This document shows positions 16,753 to 26,742 of a stretch of DNA of 64,000 nt, in pieces. The notes below the pieces were generated by a model. It saw nothing but the letters and a program-made list of their open reading frames with translations, did not search any database and was not told where the DNA came from. The DNA lies in the NCBI RefSeq assembly GCF_002075885.1, contig NZ_MDET01000012.1, positions 62,001 to 126,000 of the forward strand, written 5' to 3'. The position numbers and the translations under genes are program-made. Within the stretch, counting starts at the first letter, position 1; each line of letters begins with the position of its first letter. Source of the stretch: Manganibacter manganicus (GTDB taxonomy: Bacteria; Pseudomonadota; Alphaproteobacteria; Rhizobiales; Rhizobiaceae).

Positions 16753-17895
16753 TCATGCACCTTTCGAGATCCTGTCCCACTGCTTGTTCCAGGCATCCTC
16801 GTTCTCGGCCCAATAGATCGGGTCCGCGAATGTGATGGACTCCATCTTGCCCGTCGGGTCGAAGGCCGGCAATTTCTCGATCTTCTCGGTGAGCTTCACC
16901 TTGGTCGGATCAAGGGAAGGCGGATAGCTTTGGCCTTCGGCGACTGCGATCGAGGTGGTCGGGTCGAGCATGAAGTTGACCAGTTCCTCGCATTCGGCCA
17001 TCGGCGAGCCTTTCAGGATCAGCATGTCTTCCATCCAGCCATAGGACTTTGGCGGATCGAGATAACCGATGGGGCGACCTTGCTGTTGCAGCGAGGCGAC
17101 GCGGCCCGACCAGGCGTCCGTTACCACGATCTCGCCCTTGGACAGGAGGTCCATCAGTTCCGCGCCCGAACTCCAGAACTTCTTGGCCATGTCGCGCACT
17201 TCACGCACTTTCGCCCAGACCGCATCCATGTCCTTGATATCGTTCGGATCCTGTCCAGTCTGCAACGCGGCGTACCAGACGCGCGTGGTCATGTCGGCAT
17301 AACCGCCGATCTTGCCCGCGTATTTCTTGTTGAGGAGCAGCATCGGGCCTTGCTCCTTGGCCTCCTCCGGCGAGATGACATCGGTGTTATAGGCGATGCC
17401 GGTTGTGCCATAGTCATATGGCACGGCCGAGAGCTTCGGCGTGATCTTGCGGAATGGCTCGATCATTGCCGTGGACACATTCGCCATATTGGGAATGTTG
17501 GCTTCGTTGATCTCCGAATTGAAGCCGGCATTGACGTATTTGATGTAGTAATTGACGCCCGACGAATGGACGACCTGGAAGTCGCCGGGGCTCGCCGTCT
17601 TGATCTTGGTGATGATCTCGTTCTCGTCGCCGAACGTGCCCTGTACCACCTTGATGCCGGTCTTCTTGGTGTAGGGCTGGAAGGCGTATTTATCGATCGC
17701 GTCCTGCACCGTGCCGCCCCAGCCGTCGAAGCGCACTTCGCTGACCGCCGCCATCGCGCGGCCCATCCATGGCATCGAAAGCCCGGTTGCCGCTGCAGCG
17801 GCGGCCGTCAGCCCGAGAAAGTTGCGGCGGCTGATGTCGCCGTTGCGGTAGCGCTCGCTGAGCCGCTCCAGACGTTTGATATTGGTCATTTTCAT
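16753..17895 (-). CDS. Polyamine-type ABC transporter substrate-binding protein (PotD/PotF-like)
   Basis: 380 residues with a twin-arginine signal (SRRNFLGL, residues 22-29) followed by an Ala-rich hydrophobic stretch and a probable cleavage after GRAMA. The rest is a type II periplasmic binding fold of the PotD/PotF family (SEVRFDGWGGT, AVPYDYGTTGIAYN, DPTTSIAVAEGQSYPP). The Tat signal implies folding before export. Its start overlaps the stop of the PotC-like permease by 4 bp. Confidence 0.88.
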   Translation of the reverse strand: MKMTNIKRLERLSERYRNGDISRRNFLGLTAAAAAATGLSMPWMGRAMAAVSEVRFDGWGGTVQDAIDKYAFQPYTKKTGIKVVQGTFGDENEIITKIKTASPGDFQVVHSSGVNYYIKYVNAGFNSEINEANIPNMANVSTAMIEPFRKITPKLSAVPYDYGTTGIAYNTDVISPEEAKEQGPMLLLNKKYAGKIGGYADMTTRVWYAALQTGQDPNDIKDMDAVWAKVREVRDMAKKFWSSGAELMDLLSKGEIVVTDAWSGRVASLQQQGRPIGYLDPPKSYGWMEDMLILKGSPMAECEELVNFMLDPTTSIAVAEGQSYPPSLDPTKVKLTEKIEKLPAFDPTGKMESITFADPIYWAENEDAWNKQWDRISKGA

Positions 17896-18737
17896 GGCTG
17901 ATTCCCCTTTTTGTTGGACCGTTTTCTGAAGTGCGAGACCCCTTGCAGGATCGCCCCGCCGACAAGCGGGACACCCACCGTCACCAGGATCATGATGGTG
18001 CCGAGTGCGTTGATTTCCGGACTGATGGAGATTTTCAACATGGCCAGAATCTGCGTCGGCATCGTCTCGACGCCAGCTGGCCGCCAGAACAGGCTGGCCG
18101 AGGTGTTGTCGAAGGAAATGGTGAAGGCGAGCAGGATCGAGGCCATGACTGCCGGAATGAGCAGCGGCAGCGTGATTTCCCGGAATGTCGAAATGCGTGG
18201 CGCACCGAGCGAAAGCGCCGCTTCTTCATAGGAGCGGCGGACGCCGACAAGCCGTGCCTGCACGATCAGCACCACATAGGGCAGGGTCAAAAGGATATGG
18301 CCAAGCAGAAGCAGCCACAGGGTGCGTGGTTGATGGACGGCCTGAATCAACACCAGAAGACCGACGCCCAATATGGTTTCGGGCACCAGAGCCGGCAAAA
18401 GCACCAGCGTGCTGATGGTCTGCTTGCCACGGAAGTCGAACCGGACCAGCGCCACAGCCGCGATCACACCGACCAATGTCGATACCGCTGCCGTCACCAG
18501 CGCGATCCATAGCGAAGTCTTGAAGGCGGCCAGCACCGGCTCGTTGGTCATCAACTTGGCGTACCAGCGCAGGCTCACGCCGGTCATCGGAAAGCCGCCG
18601 AACATCGAATCGTTGAACGACAGGATGACGGTGGCGACGATCGGCGCGAACATGAAGATATAGACGCACACCGTCATGAATCCGGTGAAGCGCCAGGCCC
18701 ATCGGCCCTCGCGTGCGGCAACGGATGCGCCGGTCAT
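17892..18737 (-). CDS. ABC transporter permease (PotC-like)
   Basis: 281 residues with about six membrane helices and the EAA-loop of BPD permeases (YEEAALSLGAPRISTFREITLPLL). It forms the membrane channel with the PotB-like protein. ATGA-type 4-bp overlaps on both sides (17892-17895 and 18734-18737) indicate translational coupling. Confidence 0.9.
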   Translation of the reverse strand: MTGASVAAREGRWAWRFTGFMTVCVYIFMFAPIVATVILSFNDSMFGGFPMTGVSLRWYAKLMTNEPVLAAFKTSLWIALVTAAVSTLVGVIAAVALVRFDFRGKQTISTLVLLPALVPETILGVGLLVLIQAVHQPRTLWLLLLGHILLTLPYVVLIVQARLVGVRRSYEEAALSLGAPRISTFREITLPLLIPAVMASILLAFTISFDNTSASLFWRPAGVETMPTQILAMLKISISPEINALGTIMILVTVGVPLVGGAILQGVSHFRKRSNKKGNQP

Positions 18738-19642
18738 GCGCTGAGCCCCTTGACGATCTGCGAAAGCCCGACATAGCGGCTATAGGCGGCGGCGACGAGG
18801 CCGAGTAACACGAACAGCACGATGGACAGTGTCGCGCCCATCGGCCAGTTGAGCTGGCCCATAATGGTGTCATAGATGAGATTGCCGAACAGCGCGTCGC
18901 GACTGCCGCCCAGCAATTGCGGCGTGACGTAGCTGCCGGCTGCCAGCACGAAGCAAAGCAGCAGCCCCGCGCCAAGGCCGGGTAATGAGAGCGGCAGCGT
19001 CACCTCGCGGAAGGCCTGCGCATTGGTGCAGCCCATGGATCGCGCGGCGTCGATCAGCGTGCGGTCGATGCTCTCCAGGCTGACGTAAACGTTGAGGATC
19101 ATATACGGCAAAAGGAAGTGAATCAGGCCCATCACCACTGCACCCTCGGTGTAGAGCATGGGCAGCGGCTCGCTGATGATGCCGAGCTTGAGCAATGTGA
19201 CATTGATGACGCCCTGCTGGCCCAGAATATTGATCCATGAGAAGGTGCGGATGATGAAGCTGATCCAGAACGGCACGATCAACAACAGCAGCAGCAGCCA
19301 TTTGTGCTTGAAGTTCGTCGCCCAGATGAAATAGGCGGGGAAGTACCCGACCACGGCGCAGATGAAGGCTGTTGTTGCGCCAATCCGCGCGGTCTTCAGC
19401 AGAAAGCCGTGGTAATAGCTGTCGGTGAAAAATTCCTGCCAGTTGGCGAGCGTCAGCGTCGCCGATTCGACGCCTGCGGTCACGAATGTGAAAAAGGTAT
19501 AGACCGCCATCATCAGGATCGGCAGGATCAGGAGAAAGAACAACAGCAGGACGGCGGGCGCAACAAGCGCCCAGGCCAGCCGCGTGTCGTAGAGTTTCCA
19601 TCGACGGGTGGCAGTGTTCATACGTTCTGACGATTCCCCCAT
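18734..19642 (-). CDS. ABC transporter permease (PotB-like)
   Basis: About 300 residues; the EAA-loop DAARSMGCTNAQAFREVTLP and six hydrophobic helices identify a BPD permease of the PotB type. Three ATGs (19687, 19642, 19621) are possible and none has a convincing ribosome site; the first long helix starts shortly after all of them. First gene of the four-gene importer operon, about 250 bp downstream of tRNA-Glu on the same strand. Confidence 0.88.
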   Translation of the reverse strand: MGESSERMNTATRRWKLYDTRLAWALVAPAVLLLFFLLILPILMMAVYTFFTFVTAGVESATLTLANWQEFFTDSYYHGFLLKTARIGATTAFICAVVGYFPAYFIWATNFKHKWLLLLLLIVPFWISFIIRTFSWINILGQQGVINVTLLKLGIISEPLPMLYTEGAVVMGLIHFLLPYMILNVYVSLESIDRTLIDAARSMGCTNAQAFREVTLPLSLPGLGAGLLLCFVLAAGSYVTPQLLGGSRDALFGNLIYDTIMGQLNWPMGATLSIVLFVLLGLVAAAYSRYVGLSQIVKGLSA

Positions 19643-19893
19643 TTTCATTTCAGCCCGGACCGTAAATTTGGTCCTGACCAGAGTCATCTCCGTGACCCGA
19701 ATGTGCAGACTGGGCGATCGGCGACCGGTTGTCCACCGCTCCGGCGCGTGTTTTTGTGGGCCAGACGATCGAATTTGCTTGTTCGACGTGCCTGCGATCT
19801 GAAATTGCCCGCCATGCGGCTTCCGGCAGTTTCGCTGCCGAAGGTGCGATGACGCCGAACTTCACGACATTCTTGCGAAGATATTGAAAAGAC

Positions 19894-19968
19894 TGGTACG
19901 CCCAAGGGGAATCGAACCCCTGTTTGCGCCGTGAAAGGGCGCCGTCCTAACCGCTAGACGATGGGCGC
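19894..19968 (-). tRNA. tRNA-Glu (anticodon TTC)
   Basis: On the minus strand the sequence folds as a complete 75-nt tRNA with encoded CCA. Acceptor arms are GCGCCCA / TGGGCGT, the anticodon loop is CTTTCAC (anticodon TTC) and the T-arm is AGGGG-TTCGATT-CCCCT. No flanking duplication of its 3' end is visible, so nothing suggests use as an integration site here. Confidence 0.97.
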
Positions 19969-20073
19969 GCTCAGGTGAGTGCGGCATATAACCGTGTTAT
20001 TCCAATGGGGCAACCCGTCCGACACAGGAAGCCGCAACTTTTTTGTGCGTCCGGGTTTTCTGATTGCCTGAAA

Positions 20074-21267
20074 CTATTTGCGGCGGCGGCAGCGCCAGTT
20101 CCAGTCGCGTTCAGGACCGACATCAACATGGACCGATTTGGTGTGGCAGTAGGTTCCGACACCGCCACGACCGGGCATGGAACGAACATAATTGGCCAGT
20201 TCCCATTTGCTGACGCCCGGCACCTGAATGTCGGCCGCCGCGCAAAACATGTGCAACGAGCGCCGCGCTCCACGCGCGCGGCGATTACGCGCCGGGTCAC
20301 GATAGCCCGAAGTCACGATCATCTTCTTGCCGTAGTGCGCTTCGATCTTTTTCAGTACGCGCACCAGCGATGGCTTGAGACAAGCGACATCGACGCTCTC
20401 GGTCTGTTTCAAAAGCCCATTTGGGGCCAGCCGCGCCATACCGGCGGCCGAGGCGACCTGATACAGGCCCGGACCCTCGTCTTCATTGATATCGACATCG
20501 CTGTCGTCGTCCGTACCGGACTTGCGGGTGATCTCGAAAAGCGCGGTCTGGCGGCGAACGCCAGGCAAGGCATCGCCGGTGAAGCCGGTAACGGAAGCGG
20601 CAACCGGCTTGATCTCCTGTTTTGCGGAAGCAAGCGTGATTATGGGCTTTGCGGCGGCCGGTTGGGCTTCCACCTTGCTATCATGTTCCGCTTTACCGGA
20701 TGAGGACGAGCCGCCAAACAGCGAGGCAAGGAAACTTTTCTTTTTCGGCTTGTGTTCCTCTGCCGGTTTTGCCGGCATTTCGCCGGCCGTGACATAAACC
20801 GCATTGGTCATGGCAGGGGCGGCATCCTTGTCGGCTTCGGCCGCATTTGACGTCTTCTCAGCGGGCACCTCTGCCTGAGTCTGCGCCTCTGCCTGAGCCG
20901 GCGCTTCCAATTCCTTCGGCGTGTTGCTTGCTAGCGTCTGCGCGCCGGGCGGCACGGCGATGGGGAATTCGGAAGCGGGATTGGCAACTGGCAGATAGGC
21001 GACCTTGTCGGGCAGGGCAGTGTCGCCTTCAGTGGACATCAGCGGCTGGGGCGTCGTCGATGCGGTGAGGGAATCGGTTTCATCCGTGGCTGGCGCGCTT
21101 TGTGATTGCGCGGCCTGGGCAAGACTGGTCGAGTCCGTATTGAAGCCGGCCATGACAACGGGATCGGTGGTTGAGGTGCAGGAGGCCAGCAGAACGGCGA
21201 AAAGCGTTGCCGAGACAGCGCGGCATGCTCCTTTCGCAAGGTACGGTCCCCTCGATCTCAAAACCAA
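20074..21267 (-). CDS. Lipoprotein with C-terminal M15-type (DUF882/YcbK-like) peptidase domain
   Basis: 397 residues: a signal peptide ending in the lipobox LLASC, about 230 residues of Ala/Thr/Pro/Lys-rich linker with little predicted structure, and a C-terminal M15-like domain. Zinc-ligand motifs are SLHMFCAAADI and SVHVDVG, after IVTSGYRDPARN. Family members are periplasmic murein carboxypeptidases or endopeptidases; the long linker could let an outer-membrane-anchored enzyme reach the wall. Its strand matches phaC, but 218 bp lie between. Activity is inferred from ligands only. Confidence 0.8.
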   Translation of the reverse strand: MVLRSRGPYLAKGACRAVSATLFAVLLASCTSTTDPVVMAGFNTDSTSLAQAAQSQSAPATDETDSLTASTTPQPLMSTEGDTALPDKVAYLPVANPASEFPIAVPPGAQTLASNTPKELEAPAQAEAQTQAEVPAEKTSNAAEADKDAAPAMTNAVYVTAGEMPAKPAEEHKPKKKSFLASLFGGSSSSGKAEHDSKVEAQPAAAKPIITLASAKQEIKPVAASVTGFTGDALPGVRRQTALFEITRKSGTDDDSDVDINEDEGPGLYQVASAAGMARLAPNGLLKQTESVDVACLKPSLVRVLKKIEAHYGKKMIVTSGYRDPARNRRARGARRSLHMFCAAADIQVPGVSKWELANYVRSMPGRGGVGTYCHTKSVHVDVGPERDWNWRCRRRK

Positions 21268-21485
21268 CTACCCCTAAAAAATCTGCTCGACGCTGCGGAA
21301 GCAGCTTTACTCGCTGCAAGCGAAATCAATGCGTTTCAAACTGCCGCGCAACAGGCGGGCTGTGTCAATTTTACAAGCCTTGAACAAATTCAAGGAAAGG
21401 CCGCGATCAAGGCACGAATCCCCCTTGACCGTGACCATTTCGCCCGGTTTGAGCCGAGCGTCAATTCACCGCGCATTACAGATTG

Positions 21486-23330
21486 TTACACGCGCACCCG
21501 CACATAGCTGCCGGGCGCCTCGCCAAAGGTTTTCATATGAACACCGGGCACGCGCGCCGCGACGCGGGCTTTATCCTGGCTTTCGATCCATTTTTGCCAA
21601 TGCGGCCACCACGAACCCGGCCGTTCCGCGGCTTTTTCGAGCCAATCCTCAAATAAGCCCGCGGGTTTGCCGCCGGTCCAATACTGGTACTTGTTCAGGT
21701 GCGGCGGGTTGATCACGCCTGCTATATGGCCGGAGCCCGCCATCACATATTCGACCTTGCCGCCGAAGAAGCGTGAGCCGATGAACACCGAGCGGGCCGG
21801 AGCGATATGGTCTTCGCGGGCGGCGAGATTATAGACGGGGATGGTCACGTCAGCCAAGGAAACGGTGCGCCCGGCCAGTTCCATGCGGCCTTGCGAGAGA
21901 TTGTTCTCCAGATAGCAGTTGCGCAGATAGAAGGAATGGTTGGCCGCCGCCATGCGCGTCGAATCGGCATTCCAGTAAAGCAGGTCGAAAGGCATCGGAT
22001 CCTTGCCGCGCATATAATTGTTGACGACATAGGGCCAGATCAGGTCGCTGGAGCGCAGCATGTTGAATGCCGTGGCCATCTTCGTGCCGTCCAGATAGCC
22101 CTTGGTGCTCATCGAGCGTTCGACCGCCGACACCTGGTCTTCATCGACGAACACTTTCAGATCGCCGGCATGGGTGAAATCGACCTGCGTGGTGAAGAAG
22201 GTTGCCGAGCGGATGCGCTCATCGCCTTCCTGCGCCAGCAGCGCAAGGGCTGCCGCCAGCAGCGTGCCGCCGACGCAATAGCCGATGGCGTTGACCTCGC
22301 GTTCGCCGGTCGCCTTTTCGACCATGTCCAGCCCGTATTGTAGCCCCTCGCGGATATAGGCTTCCCAGTTCTTGGCGCCGTGGCGCTGGTCGGGATTGAT
22401 CCAGGAGATGACGAAGACGGTGTAACCCTGTTCGACCGCCCAGCGGATGAAGGATTTCTGCGGGTTGAGGTCGAGGATATAGAACTTGTTGATCCATGGC
22501 GGGCAGATCAGCAGCGGTCGCTTGAGCACGGTATCGGACGCCGCCGCATACTGGATGATCTCGGCGACGTCGGAACGGCCGATCACCTTGCCGGGCGATA
22601 CGGCGACGTTCCTGCCGATCTCGAATCCGGAATAGTCAGCCTGCCTCAGTTTCAGGTCGCCGCGCCCGGCGGCGATGTCCTCGGCCAGCATCTTCATGCC
22701 GCGCACCAGGTTCTCGCCGTCGGAGGCGACGGTTTCACGCAGCAGTTCCGGGTTGGTCAGCACGAAATTCGACGGCGATATGGCGTTGGAAATCTGCTTG
22801 ACGTAGAAGTTCGCCTTGTGGCGCGTATGCTCGTCGAGCCCATCGGCCTGCTCGACCAGATCGGCCGCCCAGCGCGAGGTGAGGAGATAGAGCTGTTTCA
22901 GGAAGTCGAAAAAGGCGTTGCGGCCCCAGTCCGGATCCTGGAAACGCTTGTCGCCGCGCTCCGGCTTGACCGCGTCCTCGATGTCCTCGCTGCCGGGCAG
23001 GGCGCTGGCGCGGGTCACGGCGTTGGCCCAAATGCTCATATAACCGGCAAACAGCCGTGTCTGCGCCTCCAGCGCGCGTTTGGGGTCGGAAAGCCAGTAT
23101 TCGGTAAGCTTGGAGAACGTCTTGACCATATCGGCCATCGGCTCGGCCGCATGGTCACGAATCTCGCCCTTCTCGCGCGGTTCCATCCAGGCCGAGGCGG
23201 CCTTTCCAGCCTGCTCGATTACGCGCGCCATGTTGAGGGCGAAGCGTTCCGGGTCCTTCACCAGATATTGCTCGACGGATTGGGCGTGGCTGGTGCCTTG
23301 CGTTTTGCCTGGATCGGATTTTTCAGCCAT
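21486..23330 (-). CDS. phaC: Class I poly(3-hydroxyalkanoate) synthase
   Basis: 614 residues from ATG 23330, preceded by GGAGGA about 10 nt upstream; the longer frame lacks family similarity. It polymerises (R)-3-hydroxyacyl-CoA into PHB granules. The lipase-like box is GYCVGGT with the nucleophilic Cys near residue 350, the aspartate lies in AREDHIAP and the histidine in GSGHIAGVINPP. The N-terminal PhaC_N domain (about 80-260) is complete. phaA, phaB and phaE are not adjacent, as is common in rhizobia. Confidence 0.96.
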   Translation of the reverse strand: MAEKSDPGKTQGTSHAQSVEQYLVKDPERFALNMARVIEQAGKAASAWMEPREKGEIRDHAAEPMADMVKTFSKLTEYWLSDPKRALEAQTRLFAGYMSIWANAVTRASALPGSEDIEDAVKPERGDKRFQDPDWGRNAFFDFLKQLYLLTSRWAADLVEQADGLDEHTRHKANFYVKQISNAISPSNFVLTNPELLRETVASDGENLVRGMKMLAEDIAAGRGDLKLRQADYSGFEIGRNVAVSPGKVIGRSDVAEIIQYAAASDTVLKRPLLICPPWINKFYILDLNPQKSFIRWAVEQGYTVFVISWINPDQRHGAKNWEAYIREGLQYGLDMVEKATGEREVNAIGYCVGGTLLAAALALLAQEGDERIRSATFFTTQVDFTHAGDLKVFVDEDQVSAVERSMSTKGYLDGTKMATAFNMLRSSDLIWPYVVNNYMRGKDPMPFDLLYWNADSTRMAAANHSFYLRNCYLENNLSQGRMELAGRTVSLADVTIPVYNLAAREDHIAPARSVFIGSRFFGGKVEYVMAGSGHIAGVINPPHLNKYQYWTGGKPAGLFEDWLEKAAERPGSWWPHWQKWIESQDKARVAARVPGVHMKTFGEAPGSYVRVRV

Positions 23331-23424
23331 GGTCTGCGCTGTTCCTCCCAGGGCGCTTTCCTGACATATTGTGGTTACCACCGCGCCCGATTTTACTTTG
23401 CTACTCCCGCTGCCAGGAAACAAT

Positions 23425-23832
23425 ATGACATATAGTGTCGCGAAGACTGCTTTTTCGTCCTTCCCGCCGTTTTGCCGCATGGCGCTGATGGCAGTCCTTC
23501 TCCTGCCTGCCGGCTGTGCCGGAGGGGGGGCAGTCGACAGCGGGCCGCAAGCATCTTCATCTGCAACGGACATGCAGGGACCGAAGGACACCGGCGCCTT
23601 CCCGAATCTCAACATTGTGCCCAAATCGGCGGCCCCGCAGTTCACCCCCGACCAGTCCAGGGCGAAGCTGGCTCAGTTGAAGGCCGTACAGACGTCGCAG
23701 GCGTCACCGAGATCGGCGCCGCCGCCATCGGATGCGTCGACGCTGAGCACGCTTGCCAAAACCCATGGTGGCGAGACGCTCGAGTCTATAGAGGGCAAAT
23801 GCGATCCCGCCCTCGACCCGAATTGCAAATAA
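23425..23832 (+). CDS. Small putative lipoprotein, function unknown
   Basis: 135 residues from ATG 23425 (AGGAAA upstream). A hydrophobic stretch ends in LLLPAGC, a lipobox. The mature part is Ser/Pro/Ala-rich and ends with two Cys in CDPALDPNCK. No domain is recognised. Divergent from phaC with 94 bp between starts, 61 bp before alaC on the same strand. Confidence 0.65.
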   Translation: MTYSVAKTAFSSFPPFCRMALMAVLLLPAGCAGGGAVDSGPQASSSATDMQGPKDTGAFPNLNIVPKSAAPQFTPDQSRAKLAQLKAVQTSQASPRSAPPPSDASTLSTLAKTHGGETLESIEGKCDPALDPNCK

Positions 23833-23893
23833 GTCTATATCGCGCGCCAGCGGTTGATGAGCCAACCGCTTCCGCTGTTCGCCTGGAACTGAC

Positions 23894-25111
23894 ATGGAAG
23901 AATTTCACAAGGTCCGCCGGCTTCCGCCCTATGTGTTCGAGCAGGTCAATCGGCTGAAGGCCAGTGCCCGTGCGCACGGTGCCGACATCATCGACCTCGG
24001 CATGGGCAATCCGGACCTGCCGACGCCCAAAGCCATCGTGGACAAATTATGCGAAGTGGTGCGCGACCCGCGCACCCATCGCTATTCATCCTCGCGTGGC
24101 ATTCCCGGTCTGCGCCGCGCCCAGGCTGCCTATTACGCCCGCCGCTTCGGGGTAAAGCTCGATCCCGAAACCCAGATCGTCGCCACCTTGGGCTCGAAGG
24201 AAGGTTTCGCCAATATGGCGCAGGCCATCACCGCGCCGGGTGACGTGGTGCTGTGCCCGAATCCGACCTATCCGATCCATGCCTTCGGTTTCATCATGTC
24301 GGGCGGCGTCATCCGGTCCATGCAGGCCGAGCCCGACGATCGCTTCATTCCGGCTCTGGAGCGCGGCGTGAAACATTCGACGCCGAAGCCGCTGGCGCTG
24401 ATCCTGAACTATCCGTCGAACCCGACAGCGCTGGTTGCCTCGCTCGATTTCTACAAGGACGTGGTGACGTTCGCGAAGAAGAACGACCTCATTATCCTGT
24501 CGGACCTCGCCTATTCGGAAATCTATTTCGACGGCAATCCGCCGCCTTCGGTGCTCGAGGTTCCCGGCGCCATCGACGTGGCGGTGGAATTCACCTCCAT
24601 GTCGAAAACCTTTTCGATGCCCGGTTGGCGCATGGGCTTCGCCGTTGGCAATGAACGGCTGATTGCTGCGTTGACGCGGGTGAAATCCTATCTCGATTAT
24701 GGCGCCTTCACGCCGATCCAGGTGGCTGCTGCTGCTGCCCTCAATGGCGACGGCAAGGATATAGCCGAAGTGCGCGAGACCTATCATCGCCGCCGCGACG
24801 TGATGGTGGAAGCATTCGGTCGTGCCGGTTGGCCGATTCCCGCACCGGCGGCCTCGATGTTTGCCTGGGCGCCAGTTCCCGAGCCTTTCCGGCATCTCGG
24901 CTCGCTGGAGTTCTCCAAGCTTTTGATCGAACATGCCGATGTGGCGGTGGCGCCGGGCATCGGGTTTGGCGAGTATGGCGACGATTTCGTGCGCGTGGCG
25001 CTGGTCGAAAACGAACACCGAATCCGCCAGGCGGCGCGCAGTATCAAGAAGTTTCTGGCCAACAGCGCCAGCCCATCCGACAATGTGGTGCCGCTCGCCG
25101 TTCATCGCTGA
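23894..25111 (+). CDS. alaC: AlaC-like alanine/LL-DAP-type aminotransferase
   Basis: 405-residue fold-type I PLP aminotransferase, closely similar in layout to E. coli AlaC (RLPPYVFEQVNRLK, IIDLGMGNPDLPTP, YSSSRGIPGLRRA). The PLP lysine is in SMSKTFSMPGWRMGF (about residue 239). AlaC interconverts alanine and pyruvate using glutamate; many homologues are labelled LL-diaminopimelate aminotransferase, but that role is unproven here. It precedes hom by 45 bp on the same strand, so co-transcription is likely. Confidence 0.88.
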   Translation: MEEFHKVRRLPPYVFEQVNRLKASARAHGADIIDLGMGNPDLPTPKAIVDKLCEVVRDPRTHRYSSSRGIPGLRRAQAAYYARRFGVKLDPETQIVATLGSKEGFANMAQAITAPGDVVLCPNPTYPIHAFGFIMSGGVIRSMQAEPDDRFIPALERGVKHSTPKPLALILNYPSNPTALVASLDFYKDVVTFAKKNDLIILSDLAYSEIYFDGNPPPSVLEVPGAIDVAVEFTSMSKTFSMPGWRMGFAVGNERLIAALTRVKSYLDYGAFTPIQVAAAAALNGDGKDIAEVRETYHRRRDVMVEAFGRAGWPIPAPAASMFAWAPVPEPFRHLGSLEFSKLLIEHADVAVAPGIGFGEYGDDFVRVALVENEHRIRQAARSIKKFLANSASPSDNVVPLAVHR

Positions 25112-25156
25112 GTATTTTCCGCATATCCACATCGATGTAAGCGAAAGGCGCCTGAC

Positions 25157-26467
25157 ATGGCCGAACCCTTGCGTATTGGAATTGCCGGCCTCGGCACGGT
25201 CGGCGCCGCCGTAGCGCGCGTGCTTGCCGACAAGGCCGCCGAACTAACCCGCCAGTGCGGCCGCGACATTATTGTGAACGCAGTTTCGGCTCGTGACGCC
25301 AAACGCGATCGTGGCGTCGATCTGTCTTCGGCGCAATGGTTCGACGATCCGGTGGAACTGGCGAAGAAGGCCGATATCGACGTTTTCGTGGAACTGATCG
25401 GCGGGGAGGACGGGCCGGCCTTGGCTTGCGTCAAGGCCGCGCTCGATGCCGGCCGTCATGTCGTGACCGCCAACAAGGCGCTGCTGGCCAAACATGGCGT
25501 GGCGTTGGCCGAGACCGCCGAGAAGAAGGGCGTGCTGCTCAATTACGAGGCGGCGGTGGCCGGTGGCATCCCGGTCATCAAGACGATGCGAGAGGCCATG
25601 GCCGGCAACACCGTCAATCGCGTGTTCGGCATCCTCAACGGCACCTGCAACTATATCCTGACCCGCATGGAAGCTGAGGGCCTGAGCTTCGAGGAATGCC
25701 TCAAGGATGCGCAGCGCCTAGGCTATGCCGAGGCCGACCCGACCTTCGATATCGAGGGTAATGACACTGCCCACAAGCTTGCCATCCTGACCAGCCTGGC
25801 CTTCGGCACGAAGATCGCCGCCGGGGACATTTATCTGGAAGGCATTTCCAACATCACCCAGGCCGATATTCGCGCAGCAAGCAATCTTGGCTTCCGCATC
25901 AAGCTTCTGGGTGTCGCGCAGCGCACCGAAAGCGGCATAGAGCAGCGCGTGCATCCGACCATGGTGCCGACTGCCAGTGTAATTGCTCAGGTGCATGGCG
26001 TGACCAATGCGGTTGCCATCGAGACGGATATTTTGGGTGAATTGCTGCTTTCCGGCCCCGGTGCCGGCGGCAATGCCACGGCATCCGCCGTGGTCGGCGA
26101 CATCGCCGATATTGCCAAGAGCCAGCCGGGTTTCCAGCATGGCCCCGTGTTCGGACGTCCCGCGAAGGAACTGAAACCGTACAGGAAGGCGCGCATGCGC
26201 AGCCACGCCGGTGGTTATTTCATCCGGCTCACCGTGCACGATCGTCTCGGCGTGTTTGCCGCCATTGCCCGGCGCATGGCCGACAACGACATTTCGCTGG
26301 AATCCATCGTCCAGCATGCCGCCGAATCCGAAACGGCGCAAAAGACGGTCATCCTTGTCACCCACGAGACAACCGAAGCCGCCGTGCGCAAGGCCGTCGA
26401 GAGCATCACCAGAGACGGCCATCTCACCAGTAAGCCGCAGGTTATTCGCATCGAGCGCGCCGGCTGA
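25157..26467 (+). CDS. hom: Homoserine dehydrogenase
   Basis: 436 residues: NAD(P)-binding Rossmann motif IAGLGTVGAAVARVL at the N-terminus, catalytic domain with GILNGTCNYILTRM and EADPTFDIEGNDTAHKLAIL, and a C-terminal ACT domain (from about 350, YFIRLTVHDRLGVFAAIARRM). It reduces aspartate semialdehyde to homoserine for threonine and methionine; the ACT domain usually gives threonine feedback inhibition. Confidence 0.97.
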   Translation: MAEPLRIGIAGLGTVGAAVARVLADKAAELTRQCGRDIIVNAVSARDAKRDRGVDLSSAQWFDDPVELAKKADIDVFVELIGGEDGPALACVKAALDAGRHVVTANKALLAKHGVALAETAEKKGVLLNYEAAVAGGIPVIKTMREAMAGNTVNRVFGILNGTCNYILTRMEAEGLSFEECLKDAQRLGYAEADPTFDIEGNDTAHKLAILTSLAFGTKIAAGDIYLEGISNITQADIRAASNLGFRIKLLGVAQRTESGIEQRVHPTMVPTASVIAQVHGVTNAVAIETDILGELLLSGPGAGGNATASAVVGDIADIAKSQPGFQHGPVFGRPAKELKPYRKARMRSHAGGYFIRLTVHDRLGVFAAIARRMADNDISLESIVQHAAESETAQKTVILVTHETTEAAVRKAVESITRDGHLTSKPQVIRIERAG

Positions 26468-26580
26468 GACCGGACATCGCCGCTATCCTTCGCATGCCGC
26501 GTTCGCCTCACCGGGAACTTTAAGCGCGTCCGCACCGTTGTATGGGCGTTGTTTTTTTGCATTCACGCAAGCGAGGGACC

Positions 26581-26742
26581 ATGAGCCTACTTATCAGCAT
26601 ACTGATCACCTTTCTGGTCATCATACTGGTGCTTTATCTCATCCAGCGGCTACCGCTTGATGGGCGCACGCGCCAGATTGCGCAGATCGTCATCATCATC
26701 ATCGGCGTTATCTCGCTGCTGAAATATCTGGCGGTTTTCTAG
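26581..26742 (+). CDS. Small Thivi_2564-type membrane protein
   Basis: 53 residues from ATG 26581, preceded by GCGAGGGACC. Two hydrophobic helices (ISILITFLVIILVLYLIQRL and IAQIVIIIIGVISLLKYLAV) flank a short charged loop PLDGRTRQ. It resembles the tiny 'Thivi_2564 family' membrane proteins of unknown function. The stop overlaps the first bases of the 103-bp repeat. Confidence 0.75.
   Translation: MSLLISILITFLVIILVLYLIQRLPLDGRTRQIAQIVIIIIGVISLLKYLAVF

Noticed and set aside
19894-19968. tRNA-Glu as the edge of a genomic island
   Set aside because: No integrase, no direct repeat of the tRNA 3' end and no compositional shift are visible on either side.
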